Notes under the pieces: generated by a model
Databases searched by the model: none
The model's input: only the letters and a program-made list of their open reading frames with translations
What the model was told of the DNA's origin: nothing
Shown here: positions 25,697 to 34,184 of the stretch, piece after piece
Numbering within the stretch: the first letter of the stretch is position 1
Layout: each line of letters starts with the position of its first letter
Made by a program: the position numbers and the translations under genes
From: UBA7672 sp041166025
Lineage (GTDB): Bacteria > Pseudomonadota > Alphaproteobacteria > Caulobacterales > Hyphomonadaceae
Direction of reading: 5' to 3'
NCBI GenBank assembly: GCA_041166025.1
Contig: JBEAMJ010000078.1
Location: forward strand, 62,001-126,000
DNA: 64,000 nucleotides

Positions 25697-26440
25697 CTAC
25701 ACGGGTGAAGGCTTCTCGGCCGGCTGAACCGGCTGCGGCGCGGCCAGGCGGTCAGCCTGTCCCATGAGCGCTATTCCTGCGGCCTGCTCGGTTCGCCTGG
25801 CGTCGCCCGCCTTGCAGGTCAGTCGCACCTTGAGCCGCCAGGGTCCGCTGTCCGTCATCAGGACACTGGTCCGCATCCGCGTCCCGTCCGCTGCCGCAAA
25901 GGCCAGGGTGCGTGCTGCATAGGCAGCCGGGAGCGCCGCGTCCGCGAACTGGACTTCGCTCGAAACCGGCTGACGGGTCTTCATGGTCGCGAAGGTCTCC
26001 TCCAGCTCAATCGCAAGGTCCTCCGGACTGTCATAGACATAAAACGTCATTACGGCGCCGTCGGCATTCTCATAGTTGCAGCCGACATCTGTCCCGTCTG
26101 GACGAAAGATGCTCGTGCGTCCGCGGACGTAGTCGCCCCACCTCTGCGGGCACTGCGCTCCGGACTGTATGTGGGTGAGATTGCCATCAGCGTCGGCGCG
26201 CCAGATCTGGTTCTCTGGAAGCGGCTCGGGTTCCTGCGCGTCGTCCAGACCGAAATCGCCGTTCAGGGCGGACTGCATCAGGGCCGCGAGCGCCTGATCT
26301 TCGGCGGTATCGCCGGCAGACACAACGCGCATCTTTCCGTCTGCGCCAACGGTCACAACAATGGAATTCTCGGGCTTCGATGCAGACGCGCATCCCGCAG
26401 CCAAGGCGAGGGCTGCCGTCGACAATACTTTCCAGATCAT
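25697..26440 (-). CDS. putative lipoprotein, unknown function
   Basis: 247 residues from the ATG at 26440, chosen because a GGGGGGAG ribosome site lies six bases upstream; the ATG at 26446 is too close to it. The signal peptide ends in the lipobox LAAGC. The mature protein has an acidic segment, then a globular region with two further cysteines (AQCPQRWGDY and VGCNYENADG) and YVYDSPEDLAIELEETFATM. No family recognised. Probably outer- or inner-membrane anchored on the periplasmic side. It lies downstream of a MoxR ATPase gene on the same strand. Confidence 0.72.
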   Translation of the reverse strand: MIWKVLSTAALALAAGCASASKPENSIVVTVGADGKMRVVSAGDTAEDQALAALMQSALNGDFGLDDAQEPEPLPENQIWRADADGNLTHIQSGAQCPQRWGDYVRGRTSIFRPDGTDVGCNYENADGAVMTFYVYDSPEDLAIELEETFATMKTRQPVSSEVQFADAALPAAYAARTLAFAAADGTRMRTSVLMTDSGPWRLKVRLTCKAGDARRTEQAAGIALMGQADRLAAPQPVQPAEKPSPV

Positions 26441-26505
26441 CTGCATCTCCCCCCGGACACCTGCAATCAGACATCAACGAGGCCGGGCAGACAAGCTCGA
26501 ACGTC

Positions 26506-27363
26506 TCACCCGTTCTCGCGGCGCGCCAGGAAGGCGAGGCGTTCGAATAGCTGGATGTCCTGCTCATTCTTGAGCAGGGCGCCGTGCAGGGGAGGGACCA
26601 GCTTGTTGGGATTCTTCTCGCGCAGTGTCTCGGGATCGATGTCCTCCGACAGCAGCAGTTTGAGCCAGTCGAGCAATTCGGAGGTGGACGGCTTCTTCTT
26701 GAGACCGGGCACGTCGCGCATCTTGTAGAAGGTCGCCAGGGCCTCGCTCACCAGCCGCTTCTTGATGCCCGGAAAGTGGACGTCGATGATCGAGGACATC
26801 GTCTGATCGTCGGGGAACTTGATGTAGTGGAAGAAACACCGGCGCAGGAAGGCGTCCGGCAGTTCCTTCTCGTTGTTGGAGGTGATGATCACGACCGGGC
26901 GGACCTTCGCCTTGATCGTTTCGTCCGTCTCGTAGACGTAGAACTCCATCCGGTCGAGTTCCTGAAGAAGGTCGTTCGGAAACTCGATGTCGGCCTTGTC
27001 GATCTCGTCAATCAGAAGCACGGGCCGCGTCTTGGCGGTGAACGCTTCCCACAGCTTGCCCTTCTTGATGTAGTTGCGGATGTCCTTGGCGCGTTCTTCG
27101 CCGAGCTGGCCATCGCGCAGGCGCGCCACCGCATCGTACTCGTAGAGGCCCTGATGCGCCTTGGTGGTCGACTTGATGTGCCATTCGATGATCGGCATGC
27201 CGAGCGCACGGGCGACTTCCAGCGCCAACATGGTCTTGCCCGTTCCCGGCTCCCCCTTGACCAGCAGCGGCCGCTCCAGTGCGATGGCCGCGTTCACGGC
27301 AACGCGAAGGTCATCCGTCGCCACATAATGGTCGGACCCCTCGAAACGCTTCTTCTCGGACAT
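26506..27363 (-). CDS. MoxR-family AAA ATPase
   Basis: 285 residues. Walker A GEPGTGKT (37-44), Walker B VLLIDEIDKAD, sensor 1 IITSNNEKELPD and sensor 2 around RRCFFHYIKFP. MoxR ATPases act as chaperones that activate partner proteins, often with VWA-domain proteins encoded next door; no VWA gene lies in this window, though many alphaproteobacteria keep one close by. Divergent from flbT. Confidence 0.9.
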   Translation of the reverse strand: MSEKKRFEGSDHYVATDDLRVAVNAAIALERPLLVKGEPGTGKTMLALEVARALGMPIIEWHIKSTTKAHQGLYEYDAVARLRDGQLGEERAKDIRNYIKKGKLWEAFTAKTRPVLLIDEIDKADIEFPNDLLQELDRMEFYVYETDETIKAKVRPVVIITSNNEKELPDAFLRRCFFHYIKFPDDQTMSSIIDVHFPGIKKRLVSEALATFYKMRDVPGLKKKPSTSELLDWLKLLLSEDIDPETLREKNPNKLVPPLHGALLKNEQDIQLFERLAFLARRENG

Positions 27364-27567
27364 GATCAGGCTACCCCGCTGGAACGCCGGTTACGGTAAA
27401 GCGCAATAGGAAGTAGGCAATAGGCAGTTGGGCACGGAGGAAACCGGTTGCCCGCTGGTCCCCAAGGCGGGACAAGCAAAACTTAAGGAACGGCGGCTAG
27501 ACCGGCTCTTCGGCCACGTCCAGTCTCCGGAATTGCCGGGGTCGAGGACGCAGGCCGGGAGGAAGGA

Positions 27568-27993
27568 ATGCCGCTCAAACTGTCGCTCAAGCCGAGCGAG
27601 CGCTTCGTGGTCAACGGAGCGGTCCTCCAGAACGGCGACCGTCGCGCGGTTCTGCTGCTGCAGAACAAGGCCTCGATCCTGCGCGAGAAGGACATCATCC
27701 AGCCGGAGGATGCGAACACGCCGGCCCGGCGGATCTATTTCCCGATCATGATGATGTATCTCGATCCCGCCGAGGCCAACAAATTCTACGACGAATTCGT
27801 GCTGCGCCTCAACGAGTTCATGGGTGCGATTCGCTCGACCGACATTCTCAAGGAATGCGTTTCGCTGTCCCGGGAAGTGATGGCGGCCGACTACTACAAG
27901 GCGCTCACACGGTGCCGGAAACTCCTCACGTTTGAACAGGGATTGCTGGGCAATGTCGATCCAGGCCTACCAGACCGCGGCGCGGAAGACTGA
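27568..27993 (+). CDS. flbT: flagellin mRNA regulator FlbT
   Basis: 141 residues covering the whole FlbT family, starting MPLKLSLKPSERFVVNGAVL. In Caulobacter FlbT binds the 5' leader of flagellin mRNA and lowers its stability until the hook is complete. A GGGAGGAAGG ribosome site stands just upstream. It overlaps flaF by 41 bases and precedes two flagellin genes, exactly the context expected for this pair. Confidence 0.95.
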   Translation: MPLKLSLKPSERFVVNGAVLQNGDRRAVLLLQNKASILREKDIIQPEDANTPARRIYFPIMMMYLDPAEANKFYDEFVLRLNEFMGAIRSTDILKECVSLSREVMAADYYKALTRCRKLLTFEQGLLGNVDPGLPDRGAED

Positions 27994-28327
27994 GACGCCG
28001 CGCCAGACCGAGTATCGCGCCTTCGCGGCGGCGACCCGCGGCCTGATCGATGCGGCCAGCCTGCCCGAAAGCGAAATTGGCCGTCGGGCCGAGGCGCTGG
28101 CCGCCAACCGCCGGCTATGGTCGCTGCTGGCCGCCGACTGCGCCGCTGACGGCAATTCCCTGCCGCAGGCGCTGCGGGCCCAGATCATCTCACTCTCGAT
28201 CTTTGTAGATCGCCACTCCAGCGCAGTCATGCGCCAGGGCGCCCCGATCGATGTTCTGGTCGACATCAACCGTTCGATCATGCAGGGGCTCGCACCTGCC
28301 CAGGTCGCACAGCCCGGACATCCCTAA
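27953..28327 (+). CDS. flaF: flagellin synthesis regulator FlaF
   Basis: 124 residues from the ATG at 27953 (MSIQAYQTAARKTETPRQTEYR), which matches the family N terminus; an upstream ATG at 27932 adds seven atypical residues. FlaF acts with, and against, FlbT and is required for flagellin synthesis or secretion in Caulobacter. Mostly alpha-helical, no signal peptide, cytoplasmic. Its start lies inside flbT, so translation is likely coupled. Confidence 0.94.
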   Translation: MSIQAYQTAARKTETPRQTEYRAFAAATRGLIDAASLPESEIGRRAEALAANRRLWSLLAADCAADGNSLPQALRAQIISLSIFVDRHSSAVMRQGAPIDVLVDINRSIMQGLAPAQVAQPGHP

Positions 28328-28415
28328 CGGATCGTTATGTGCCGGTTTTGGTTAGGATTTTCGAAGGACATTCCTTTCCGCCATCACACCTCTAATTAAG
28401 ACCTCTCCGCTAGTC

Positions 28416-28431
28416 TGGCGTGATGTTGGCG
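28416..28431 (+). promoter_or_regulatory. sigma54-type promoter of flagellin gene 1
   Basis: TGGCGTGATGTTGGCG keeps the invariant GG and GC elements 10 bases apart, as in the sigma54 consensus TGGCACG-N4-TTGC. It predicts a transcript start near 28442 and a leader of about 50 bases before the ATG at 28493. Late flagellin genes of Caulobacterales use sigma54, which supports the call. Confidence 0.6.
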
Positions 28432-28447
28432 CAAAACGCGCCACCGG

Positions 28448-28464
28448 CCGATCAAAACGATCGG
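28448..28464 (+). promoter_or_regulatory. hairpin in flagellin 1 mRNA leader
   Basis: CCGATC and GATCGG form a perfect 6-bp stem with a 5-base AAAAC loop, inside the predicted 5' leader of the first flagellin mRNA. FlbT is known to act on flagellin leaders in Caulobacter, so this is a candidate target structure. No matching hairpin is obvious in the second flagellin leader. Confidence 0.35.
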
Positions 28465-28492
28465 TCTTCGCTCTCGAACGGAGATCAGTTTC

Positions 28493-29704
28493 ATGCTCAG
28501 CGTGAACTCGAACTATGGCGCGTCCATCGCGCTGCAATCCCTCAACTCGACAAACAAGGAACTGACGCAGGTCCAGAACCGGATCTCGACCGGCTTCAAG
28601 GTGTCGTCGGCTCGTGACAACGGCGCCGTCTATGCGATCGCCGAGGGCCAGCGCGCCCGCGTTTCGTCGGTCGCAGCCGTCAAGGACGGTATCGATCGTG
28701 CTTCCTCAACCGTCGACGTCGCACTCGCGGCCGGCAAATCGGTTGGTGAAATCCTGCAGAAACTCAAGGCCAAGGCTGTCGCCGCCCAGGCGGACGACCT
28801 CACTTCGGACCAGCGCTCGGCCCTGCAAGTGGATTTCGCCAGCCTGCGCTCGCAGATCGACACCATCGCCAACGCAGCGCAGTTCAACGGCGCGAACCTG
28901 GCCCTGGGCAGCACGTCGCTGAACGTCCTGATCTCCGACCTTGGCGGCTCGGTCGCCGCGACCACGGACGGCGTCCAGTCGGCCGGCCTTGCGACACCGA
29001 TCTCCGGCTCGGCGCTGATCATCGACGCAGGGGCCAACGCGGGCGACCTCGCCGACGGTGACCTCATCACCTTCGCGCTGACCGACTCCGTCAACGCCGG
29101 CACCTTCACGATCGCTGTGGAACTCACCGCCGGCATGACCGTCGATGATTTCATCGAGGCCGTGAATTCAAGCTCGGGCGGCAAGATCTCGGCGTCGTAT
29201 GACGACACGACGGGTGAGTTCACCTACCTGATCAACGATACGAACTTCGACGATCTGGCGATCACGACGGACGGCACGGACGCGACCAATATCGGCGCGG
29301 GCGTGGCGACCGCGACCGTGTCCTCGGCCGGCTCCAACACCTTTTCGGTGTCGGGCTCCGACTTCTCTCTGTCGGGCGCGATCCTGTCCTCGCTCGCCTC
29401 CACGGACATCTCGACGTCCACGGCGGCTGCGACGACGGCCTCGAACGCGATCGACACGGCGATCACTTCGCTCAACAACGCCCTTGCGACGATGGGTTCG
29501 CAGGCTGCTGCGCTGGACATCCAGAACAGCTTCCTCGCGACGCTGTCGGACACGATCGAGCAGGGCATCGGCAACCTCGTCGATGCCGACCTGGCGAAGG
29601 AATCCGCCCGCCTCCAGTCGCTGCAGATCAAGCAGCAGCTGGGCGCCCAGGCGCTTTCGATCGCCAACCAGGCGCCGTCGCTGATCCTGTCGTTCTTCCG
29701 CTAG
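28493..29704 (+). CDS. flagellin, long form with central insert
   Basis: 403 residues, about 130 longer than the Caulobacter-type flagellins of about 275. The N-terminal D0/D1 helices (MLSVNSNYGASIALQSLN to about 150) and the C-terminal helices ending SIANQAPSLILSFFR are conserved and form the filament core. Between them, at about 160-290, is a beta-rich domain with DGDLITFALTDSVNAGTFTI and FTYLINDTNF, which should project from the filament surface. There are no cysteines and no signal peptide, as expected for type III flagellar export. It has its own sigma54-type promoter and a strong terminator. Confidence 0.95.
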   Translation: MLSVNSNYGASIALQSLNSTNKELTQVQNRISTGFKVSSARDNGAVYAIAEGQRARVSSVAAVKDGIDRASSTVDVALAAGKSVGEILQKLKAKAVAAQADDLTSDQRSALQVDFASLRSQIDTIANAAQFNGANLALGSTSLNVLISDLGGSVAATTDGVQSAGLATPISGSALIIDAGANAGDLADGDLITFALTDSVNAGTFTIAVELTAGMTVDDFIEAVNSSSGGKISASYDDTTGEFTYLINDTNFDDLAITTDGTDATNIGAGVATATVSSAGSNTFSVSGSDFSLSGAILSSLASTDISTSTAAATTASNAIDTAITSLNNALATMGSQAAALDIQNSFLATLSDTIEQGIGNLVDADLAKESARLQSLQIKQQLGAQALSIANQAPSLILSFFR

Positions 29705-29759
29705 GATCTTCCGCCGGACGCCCTGTTCTGAAGCGTCCGAGCGCAAGTTACGCACAAGG

Positions 29760-29799
29760 GGAGGGGCGGGCCTTCGGGCTCGCCCCTCCTGCGTTTCTT
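29760..29799 (+). terminator. rho-independent terminator of flagellin gene 1
   Basis: A 13-bp stem (29760-29772 with 29777-29789, one G-T pair) closed by a TTCG tetraloop and followed by TGCGTTTCTT. It lies 55 bases beyond the first flagellin stop. Confidence 0.9.
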
Positions 29800-29926
29800 G
29801 CCCACCCGGCCAACGCATCGGGCCCGGCAAATCGTGCCGGGAGGTAAATTCGATTCAGCCCATCGCCTGCCGCCGGTCCACGGCGTTAACCGGCAAAGGC
29901 CCTCAAACGTATGGATTTCGGCGGGG

Positions 29927-29942
29927 CTGTTAACCTTAACAG
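29927..29942 (+). promoter_or_regulatory. palindrome directly upstream of flagellin 2 promoter
   Basis: CTGTTAA-CC-TTAACAG is a perfect 7-2-7 inverted repeat ending two bases before the sigma54 -24 element. The TTAA content recalls CtrA half sites, but the spacing does not fit TTAA-N7-TTAA. CTGTTAAC recurs at 32552-32559, upstream of the third flagellin. It may bind a repressor or a bending protein; identity unknown. Confidence 0.45.
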
Positions 29943-29944
29943 AC

Positions 29945-29960
29945 TGGCACGGCGCTTGAA
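29945..29960 (+). promoter_or_regulatory. sigma54 promoter of flagellin gene 2
   Basis: TGGCACGGCGCTTGAA matches the sigma54 consensus TGGCACG-N4-TTGCW except for one base at the -12 element (TTGA). Predicted start of transcription near 29971, giving a leader of about 50 bases before the ATG at 30020. Confidence 0.75.
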
Positions 29961-30019
29961 ATGAACCTGCATGTCCATGCCCGCGTTGGGCTTGCACCTA
30001 CTGCGCAGGAGCTTCGGCC

Positions 30020-31234
30020 ATGCTGAGCGTCAACACGAACTACAGCGCCATGATCGCGCTCCAGAACCTCAACTTCACGAACAACGAGCTGGAGGGCGTG
30101 CAGAACAAGATCAGCACCGGCCTCAAGATCTCGAGCGCGCGTGACAATGGAGCGATCTACGCCATCGCCGAGGGCCAGCGCAGCCGGGTCGCCTCGGTGG
30201 CCGCCGTGAAGGACGGCATCGACCGCGCCAACTCAACCATCGACGTCGCCCTCTCGGCCGGCAAGTCGATCGGCGAGATCCTGCAGAAGCTGAAGGCCAA
30301 GGCCGTCGCCGCGCAGGCCGACGACCTCACCGCCGACCAGCGCGATGCGTTGCAGGCGGACTTCACCTCGATGCGCTCGCAGATCGACACGATCGCCAAC
30401 TCCGCTCAGTTCAACGGCGCCAACCTCGCCGCCGGCAGCTTCAACCTCAACGTCCTGATCTCCGATCTCGGCGGTTCGGTCGCCGCCACGACAGATGGCG
30501 TCCAGTCAGTTGCGCTTGCCACGCCGATCTCCGGCTCGGCGCTGATCACGGCAGCGGGCTCCGCAGGCGGCGACATTGCCGACGGTGACCTCATCACCTT
30601 TGCGCTCACCGACTCGGTCAATCTCGGCACCTTCACCATCGAAGTCGAACTGACCACCGGCATGACGGTCGACGACTACATCGAAGCGGTCAACTCAGCC
30701 TCGGGCGGAAAAATCTCGGCCTCCTACGATGATGTGGCCGGCCAGTTCACCTACCTCATCAACGACACGGCCTACGACAACCTCGCCATCACCACGGATG
30801 GCGTCGATGCCTCGAACATCGGTGCAGGCGTCGCCACAGCTGTCGTCTCCTCGGCCGGTTCGAACGTCATGGTGGTCAACGGCACCGACATGACGCTTGC
30901 CTCGGCCATGTTTTCCTCCTTCGCCACTGTCGACATTTCGACGTCGGCCGCCTCCGCAACCACGGCGGCCAATGCGCTCGAGCAGGCGATCGTCGACCTC
31001 AACGTGACACTGGCCTCGCTGGGTTCTCAGGCAACCGCGCTCGACGCGCAGAACGACTTCCTCGCCAAGCTTTCGGACGAGATCGAGAACGGCATCGGCA
31101 ACCTCGTCGACGCCGACCTCGCCAAGGAGTCCGCCAAGCTGCAATCGCTTCAGATCAAGCAGCAGCTTGGCGCGCAGGCCCTGTCGATCGCCAATCAGGC
31201 GCCGCAGGTCATCCTGTCGCTCTTCCGCAGCTGA
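30020..31234 (+). CDS. flagellin, long form with central insert (paralogue 2)
   Basis: 404 residues, closely similar to the flagellin at 28493-29704 over the whole length, including the central insert (DGDLITFALTDSVNLGTFTI, FTYLINDTAYDNLAI). The terminal helices are the most conserved part. The tandem duplicates probably co-assemble or substitute for each other in the filament. A GCAGGAGC ribosome site precedes the ATG, and it has its own sigma54 promoter. Confidence 0.95.
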   Translation: MLSVNTNYSAMIALQNLNFTNNELEGVQNKISTGLKISSARDNGAIYAIAEGQRSRVASVAAVKDGIDRANSTIDVALSAGKSIGEILQKLKAKAVAAQADDLTADQRDALQADFTSMRSQIDTIANSAQFNGANLAAGSFNLNVLISDLGGSVAATTDGVQSVALATPISGSALITAAGSAGGDIADGDLITFALTDSVNLGTFTIEVELTTGMTVDDYIEAVNSASGGKISASYDDVAGQFTYLINDTAYDNLAITTDGVDASNIGAGVATAVVSSAGSNVMVVNGTDMTLASAMFSSFATVDISTSAASATTAANALEQAIVDLNVTLASLGSQATALDAQNDFLAKLSDEIENGIGNLVDADLAKESAKLQSLQIKQQLGAQALSIANQAPQVILSLFRS

Positions 31235-31260
31235 TCGCCCCGCCGCGCAGCACCGGAAAG

Positions 31261-31296
31261 GCCGCGTTCGTCGATGGACGGGCGCGGCTTCTTTCG
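31261..31296 (+). terminator. probable terminator of flagellin gene 2
   Basis: GCCGCG (31261-31266) pairs with CGCGGC (31283-31288) across a 16-base loop, followed by TTCTTTCGTT. It lies between the convergent flagellin and fucosidase genes and may serve both. Confidence 0.5.
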
Positions 31297-31297
31297 T

Positions 31298-32437
31298 TCA
31301 GGCGCCGCCGAGAAAACGCCCCAGCGCTCTCAGGGAGGCTTCCTGGATCGCGGGTATCGTGCCGTCCGCCATCGGCCCGACATTGATGAGGAGATTGCCG
31401 CCCCGGCTGGTGACATCGCGATAGAGATCGATCAATCCGGCGCCGGTGAGGTGGTTTTCCGGCTTGTCCTCACGGTTGTAGCCGAAGGCCCAGCCTATGC
31501 CGCGGCAGGCTTCCCATTTCTTGGCGCCCATGTTTGCGCCTGCTGCATACTCCACCGTGCGGAAGTCGCTGTGCAGCGGTTCGGGATTGTCGAGTTCCCC
31601 GCCGGCTTCGGCGATGCGTGCCTTGACCATGGCGTTGAAGCCGCTGCGCGCTGCCGGATCGCGCATCGCCTCGAATATCGCGCGCGAGGCCAGCCAGCGA
31701 TCGTTGACCACCCCGTCGGGCACGGCGGCGTAGTAGTCGGTGAGCAGTGCAGGCAGATTGTCGGCCGACGGCCAGGCGATGTCGTTCCACAAGACGGAGG
31801 GCTCATATCGCGAGATCAACTCGCGCACCTGCGCATCGGCGTAGGCGCAGTAGTCCTCTTCTGTCGGCACGCAGGCCAGCATGTCGCCAAAATTGGAGAC
31901 AGGCGTGAAGTGAAAGGTCCAGTCGAGTCCGCCGGAATAGTAGACGCCGAAGCGCATGCCGCGCGCGCGTACCGCCTCGGCCAGTTCGCCGACATAGTCG
32001 CGCCGCGAGGCCCAGCCCGGCTTGTGCGGATTTGGGATCTCGCTTGGCCAGAGGCAGTAGCCATCATGGTGCTTGGTGACGATCACGACATAGCCTGCGC
32101 CTGCTTCTGCGAAGAGGTCGGCCCATTGTCCGGCGTCGAATGAGCGTGCGGCAGACTCGAATGCTGGACGGAAGTCTTCATAGGGCTGGCTGCCATGGAC
32201 CCGCGCATGGTGCGCCTCGGTCGGGCTGCCGGGCACGCGCATGGCGTTCCAGTACCACTCTGCATAGGGCGACCACGCCATGGCGCGGTCGTAGTCCGTC
32301 TTGAACAGCTCGTTGATCGGCGTCTCGGCCGGCGCATAGGCCGGCACGGCAAAGATGCCCCAGTGGATGAAGACGCCCAGCTGCGGTCGTGCATACCAGC
32401 CGGGACATGGTCGGTCGAAAACCAGGCTCTCCGGCAT
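31298..32437 (-). CDS. alpha-L-fucosidase, GH29 family
   Basis: 379 residues from the ATG at 32437, which has an AGGGGG ribosome site; an upstream start at 32551 in the same frame adds a non-family stretch. GH29 features include PQLGVFIHWGIFAVPAYAP, VIVTKHHDGYCLWPS, and the likely nucleophile aspartate in SVLWNDIAWPS. The C-terminal beta domain of many GH29 enzymes is missing, as in other short bacterial forms. No signal peptide is seen, so it should work in the cytoplasm. It sits in antisense orientation inside the flagellin cluster, with no sugar transporter beside it. Confidence 0.88.
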   Translation of the reverse strand: MPESLVFDRPCPGWYARPQLGVFIHWGIFAVPAYAPAETPINELFKTDYDRAMAWSPYAEWYWNAMRVPGSPTEAHHARVHGSQPYEDFRPAFESAARSFDAGQWADLFAEAGAGYVVIVTKHHDGYCLWPSEIPNPHKPGWASRRDYVGELAEAVRARGMRFGVYYSGGLDWTFHFTPVSNFGDMLACVPTEEDYCAYADAQVRELISRYEPSVLWNDIAWPSADNLPALLTDYYAAVPDGVVNDRWLASRAIFEAMRDPAARSGFNAMVKARIAEAGGELDNPEPLHSDFRTVEYAAGANMGAKKWEACRGIGWAFGYNREDKPENHLTGAGLIDLYRDVTSRGGNLLINVGPMADGTIPAIQEASLRALGRFLGGA

Positions 32438-32630
32438 GGCGGCCCCCTGAACAAAGCAGCGCAGGCTGCACCCCTGACCAAGCGGAAACGCAAGCGGGAT
32501 CAGGTCGGCTTTGCCCATAATGCGGGCCCGCCAGTCCGGTCCGGAAACCATCTGTTAACGATTGCTAACGGACAGTGCCGGTCAAGTTGACGCTTCGTTC
32601 ACCACGATTCGTCCTTCGGAGACGGCCAAA

Positions 32631-33470
32631 ATGGTCGACAGGATCAACAATGCTGCTGGCGTGCTTGGGGCGCTGAAGCACCTCCAGATGTCAGGCCGGG
32701 ACCTTTCCGCAGCGGACACCCGGCTGGCCTCGGGCCTCCGGGTCGCACGGGCGAGCGATGACGCCACCGCCTATCACGCCGCCGCCGTCATGCGCGGGCA
32801 GGGCGGCACGCTCAATGCCGTCACACTCAGCCTCAGCCGGGCCGAATCGATCTCGGATACTGCGATCGCGGCCGCCGAGCAGGCGATGAAGCAGCTCAGC
32901 GCAATGAAGACGACCGCTGCGCAGGCGATGACCGCCGGTCTCGACGACAACCAGCGCATGGCCCTGCAGAATCAGTACGACACACAGATGAGGATGCTGC
33001 AGACCTTCATCCGCAACGCCTCGTTTGACGGCGCCAATACGCTGGATGGGTCCAACCCCAACGGCGTTTCGTTCATCGCCGATTCCGAGGCGACCCAGAC
33101 CGTGACGCTGGAAGGCCGCAACCTCCTGCCCGGGGGAGGCGTCATCGTCGCCACTCCGTCGACCACGGCGCTCAGCAACACGCAGGCTGCCGCCGATACG
33201 CACCAGCTCATTGACCAGTCGATCGCCAATCTCGGCGACGAACTCGGCGCCATGGCGGCTGAACGACGCCGCATCGAGGCGCAGAAGGGTTTCGTCGCGC
33301 GCCTCGCCGATGCGCTCGCCGCAGGCGTCGGCCGCATGGTCGACACCGATCTTGCCGCGGAAACCGCGCTGATCCAGGCTCTGCAGGTCAAGCAGGAATT
33401 GTCCGCTTCCTCCGTCAGCATCGCCAATTCCGCGCCGCAAGCCTTGCTGGCGCTCCTGCGTCCGATCTGA
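32631..33470 (+). CDS. short divergent flagellin-like protein
   Basis: 279 residues from the ATG at 32631, with TCGGAGACGG as ribosome site. It has the flagellin N-terminal helix with TRLASGLRVARASDDATAY and the C-terminal helix ending SIANSAPQALLALLRPI, but only a short middle region and no insert domain. Core residues differ considerably from the two long flagellins, with more Met and Arg (MAAERRRIEAQKGFVARL). It may be a minor filament subunit, a cap-proximal flagellin, or a degenerate copy. I see no clear sigma54 site upstream. Confidence 0.85.
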   Translation: MVDRINNAAGVLGALKHLQMSGRDLSAADTRLASGLRVARASDDATAYHAAAVMRGQGGTLNAVTLSLSRAESISDTAIAAAEQAMKQLSAMKTTAAQAMTAGLDDNQRMALQNQYDTQMRMLQTFIRNASFDGANTLDGSNPNGVSFIADSEATQTVTLEGRNLLPGGGVIVATPSTTALSNTQAAADTHQLIDQSIANLGDELGAMAAERRRIEAQKGFVARLADALAAGVGRMVDTDLAAETALIQALQVKQELSASSVSIANSAPQALLALLRPI

Positions 33471-33476
33471 CCGCCT

Positions 33477-34169
33477 GTGCTCAGCGATCTCCAGTTCGAG
33501 CAGGCAGTGGCGGCCTTCGTCACCTTCTTCGTGCTGATCGATGCGCCGGGCGTGGCGCCGATCTTCGCCTCGCTGACGGCGCCGGGCGGACCCGGCTATG
33601 CGCGAAAGATGGCGTTCAAGTCAGTGTTCGTCGCGGGACTGATCCTGTTCTTCTTTGCTTTCGCCGGCGCCTGGCTGCTGCGCGCGCTTGGCATCTCGCT
33701 CGACGCCTTCAGGATCGCCGGGGGTCTCCTGCTGTTTCTGATCGCCCTCGAGATGGTGTTCGAAAAACGCCAGGCGCGCCAGAAGACCCGTGCGGACCAG
33801 GTTCTGGCCGATGAAGGCGCGTCGGGCCGGCTCGAGGATGTCTCCGTCTTTCCGCTCGCCATTCCGATGATCGCCGGCCCGGGCTCGATCGCCTCCGCCA
33901 TGCTCTACATGCAGAACGCTGGTTCCGACCCGGTCGGGATCGGCATCGTCTCGTTCGCGATCAGCGCCAATCTGGTTCTTGCCGGGCTCATTTTCCTTGC
34001 CGCTGGTCCGCTGCTGAAGGTGATGGGCGACCAGATCGCCGGTGCGATCACCCGCATCTTCGGCGTCATCCTGTCGGCCCTCGCCGTTCAGATGATCATC
34101 GTCGGCGTCATCGGCGCGTTCGGCCTTACCGGCGCCGAAGCCATGGGGCATGCGGCCCTCATGCGCTAG
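33477..34169 (+). CDS. MarC-family membrane protein
   Basis: 230 residues with six predicted helices and the MarC/NAAT features: FFVLIDAPGVAPIF at the start, and the PLAIPMIAGPGSIASAML block in the fourth helix. Family members were once linked to multiple antibiotic resistance, a link since withdrawn; the function is not settled. It starts with GTG at 33477, six bases after the flagellin stop, so it may read through from that transcript. Confidence 0.88.
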   Translation: MLSDLQFEQAVAAFVTFFVLIDAPGVAPIFASLTAPGGPGYARKMAFKSVFVAGLILFFFAFAGAWLLRALGISLDAFRIAGGLLLFLIALEMVFEKRQARQKTRADQVLADEGASGRLEDVSVFPLAIPMIAGPGSIASAMLYMQNAGSDPVGIGIVSFAISANLVLAGLIFLAAGPLLKVMGDQIAGAITRIFGVILSALAVQMIIVGVIGAFGLTGAEAMGHAALMR

Positions 34170-34184
34170 CCCTGTCGGGCTGGT

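Noticed and set aside
32440..32630. Sigma54 promoter upstream of the third flagellin
   Set aside because: No site with both GG and GC elements at the right distance and a TTGC-like end was found.
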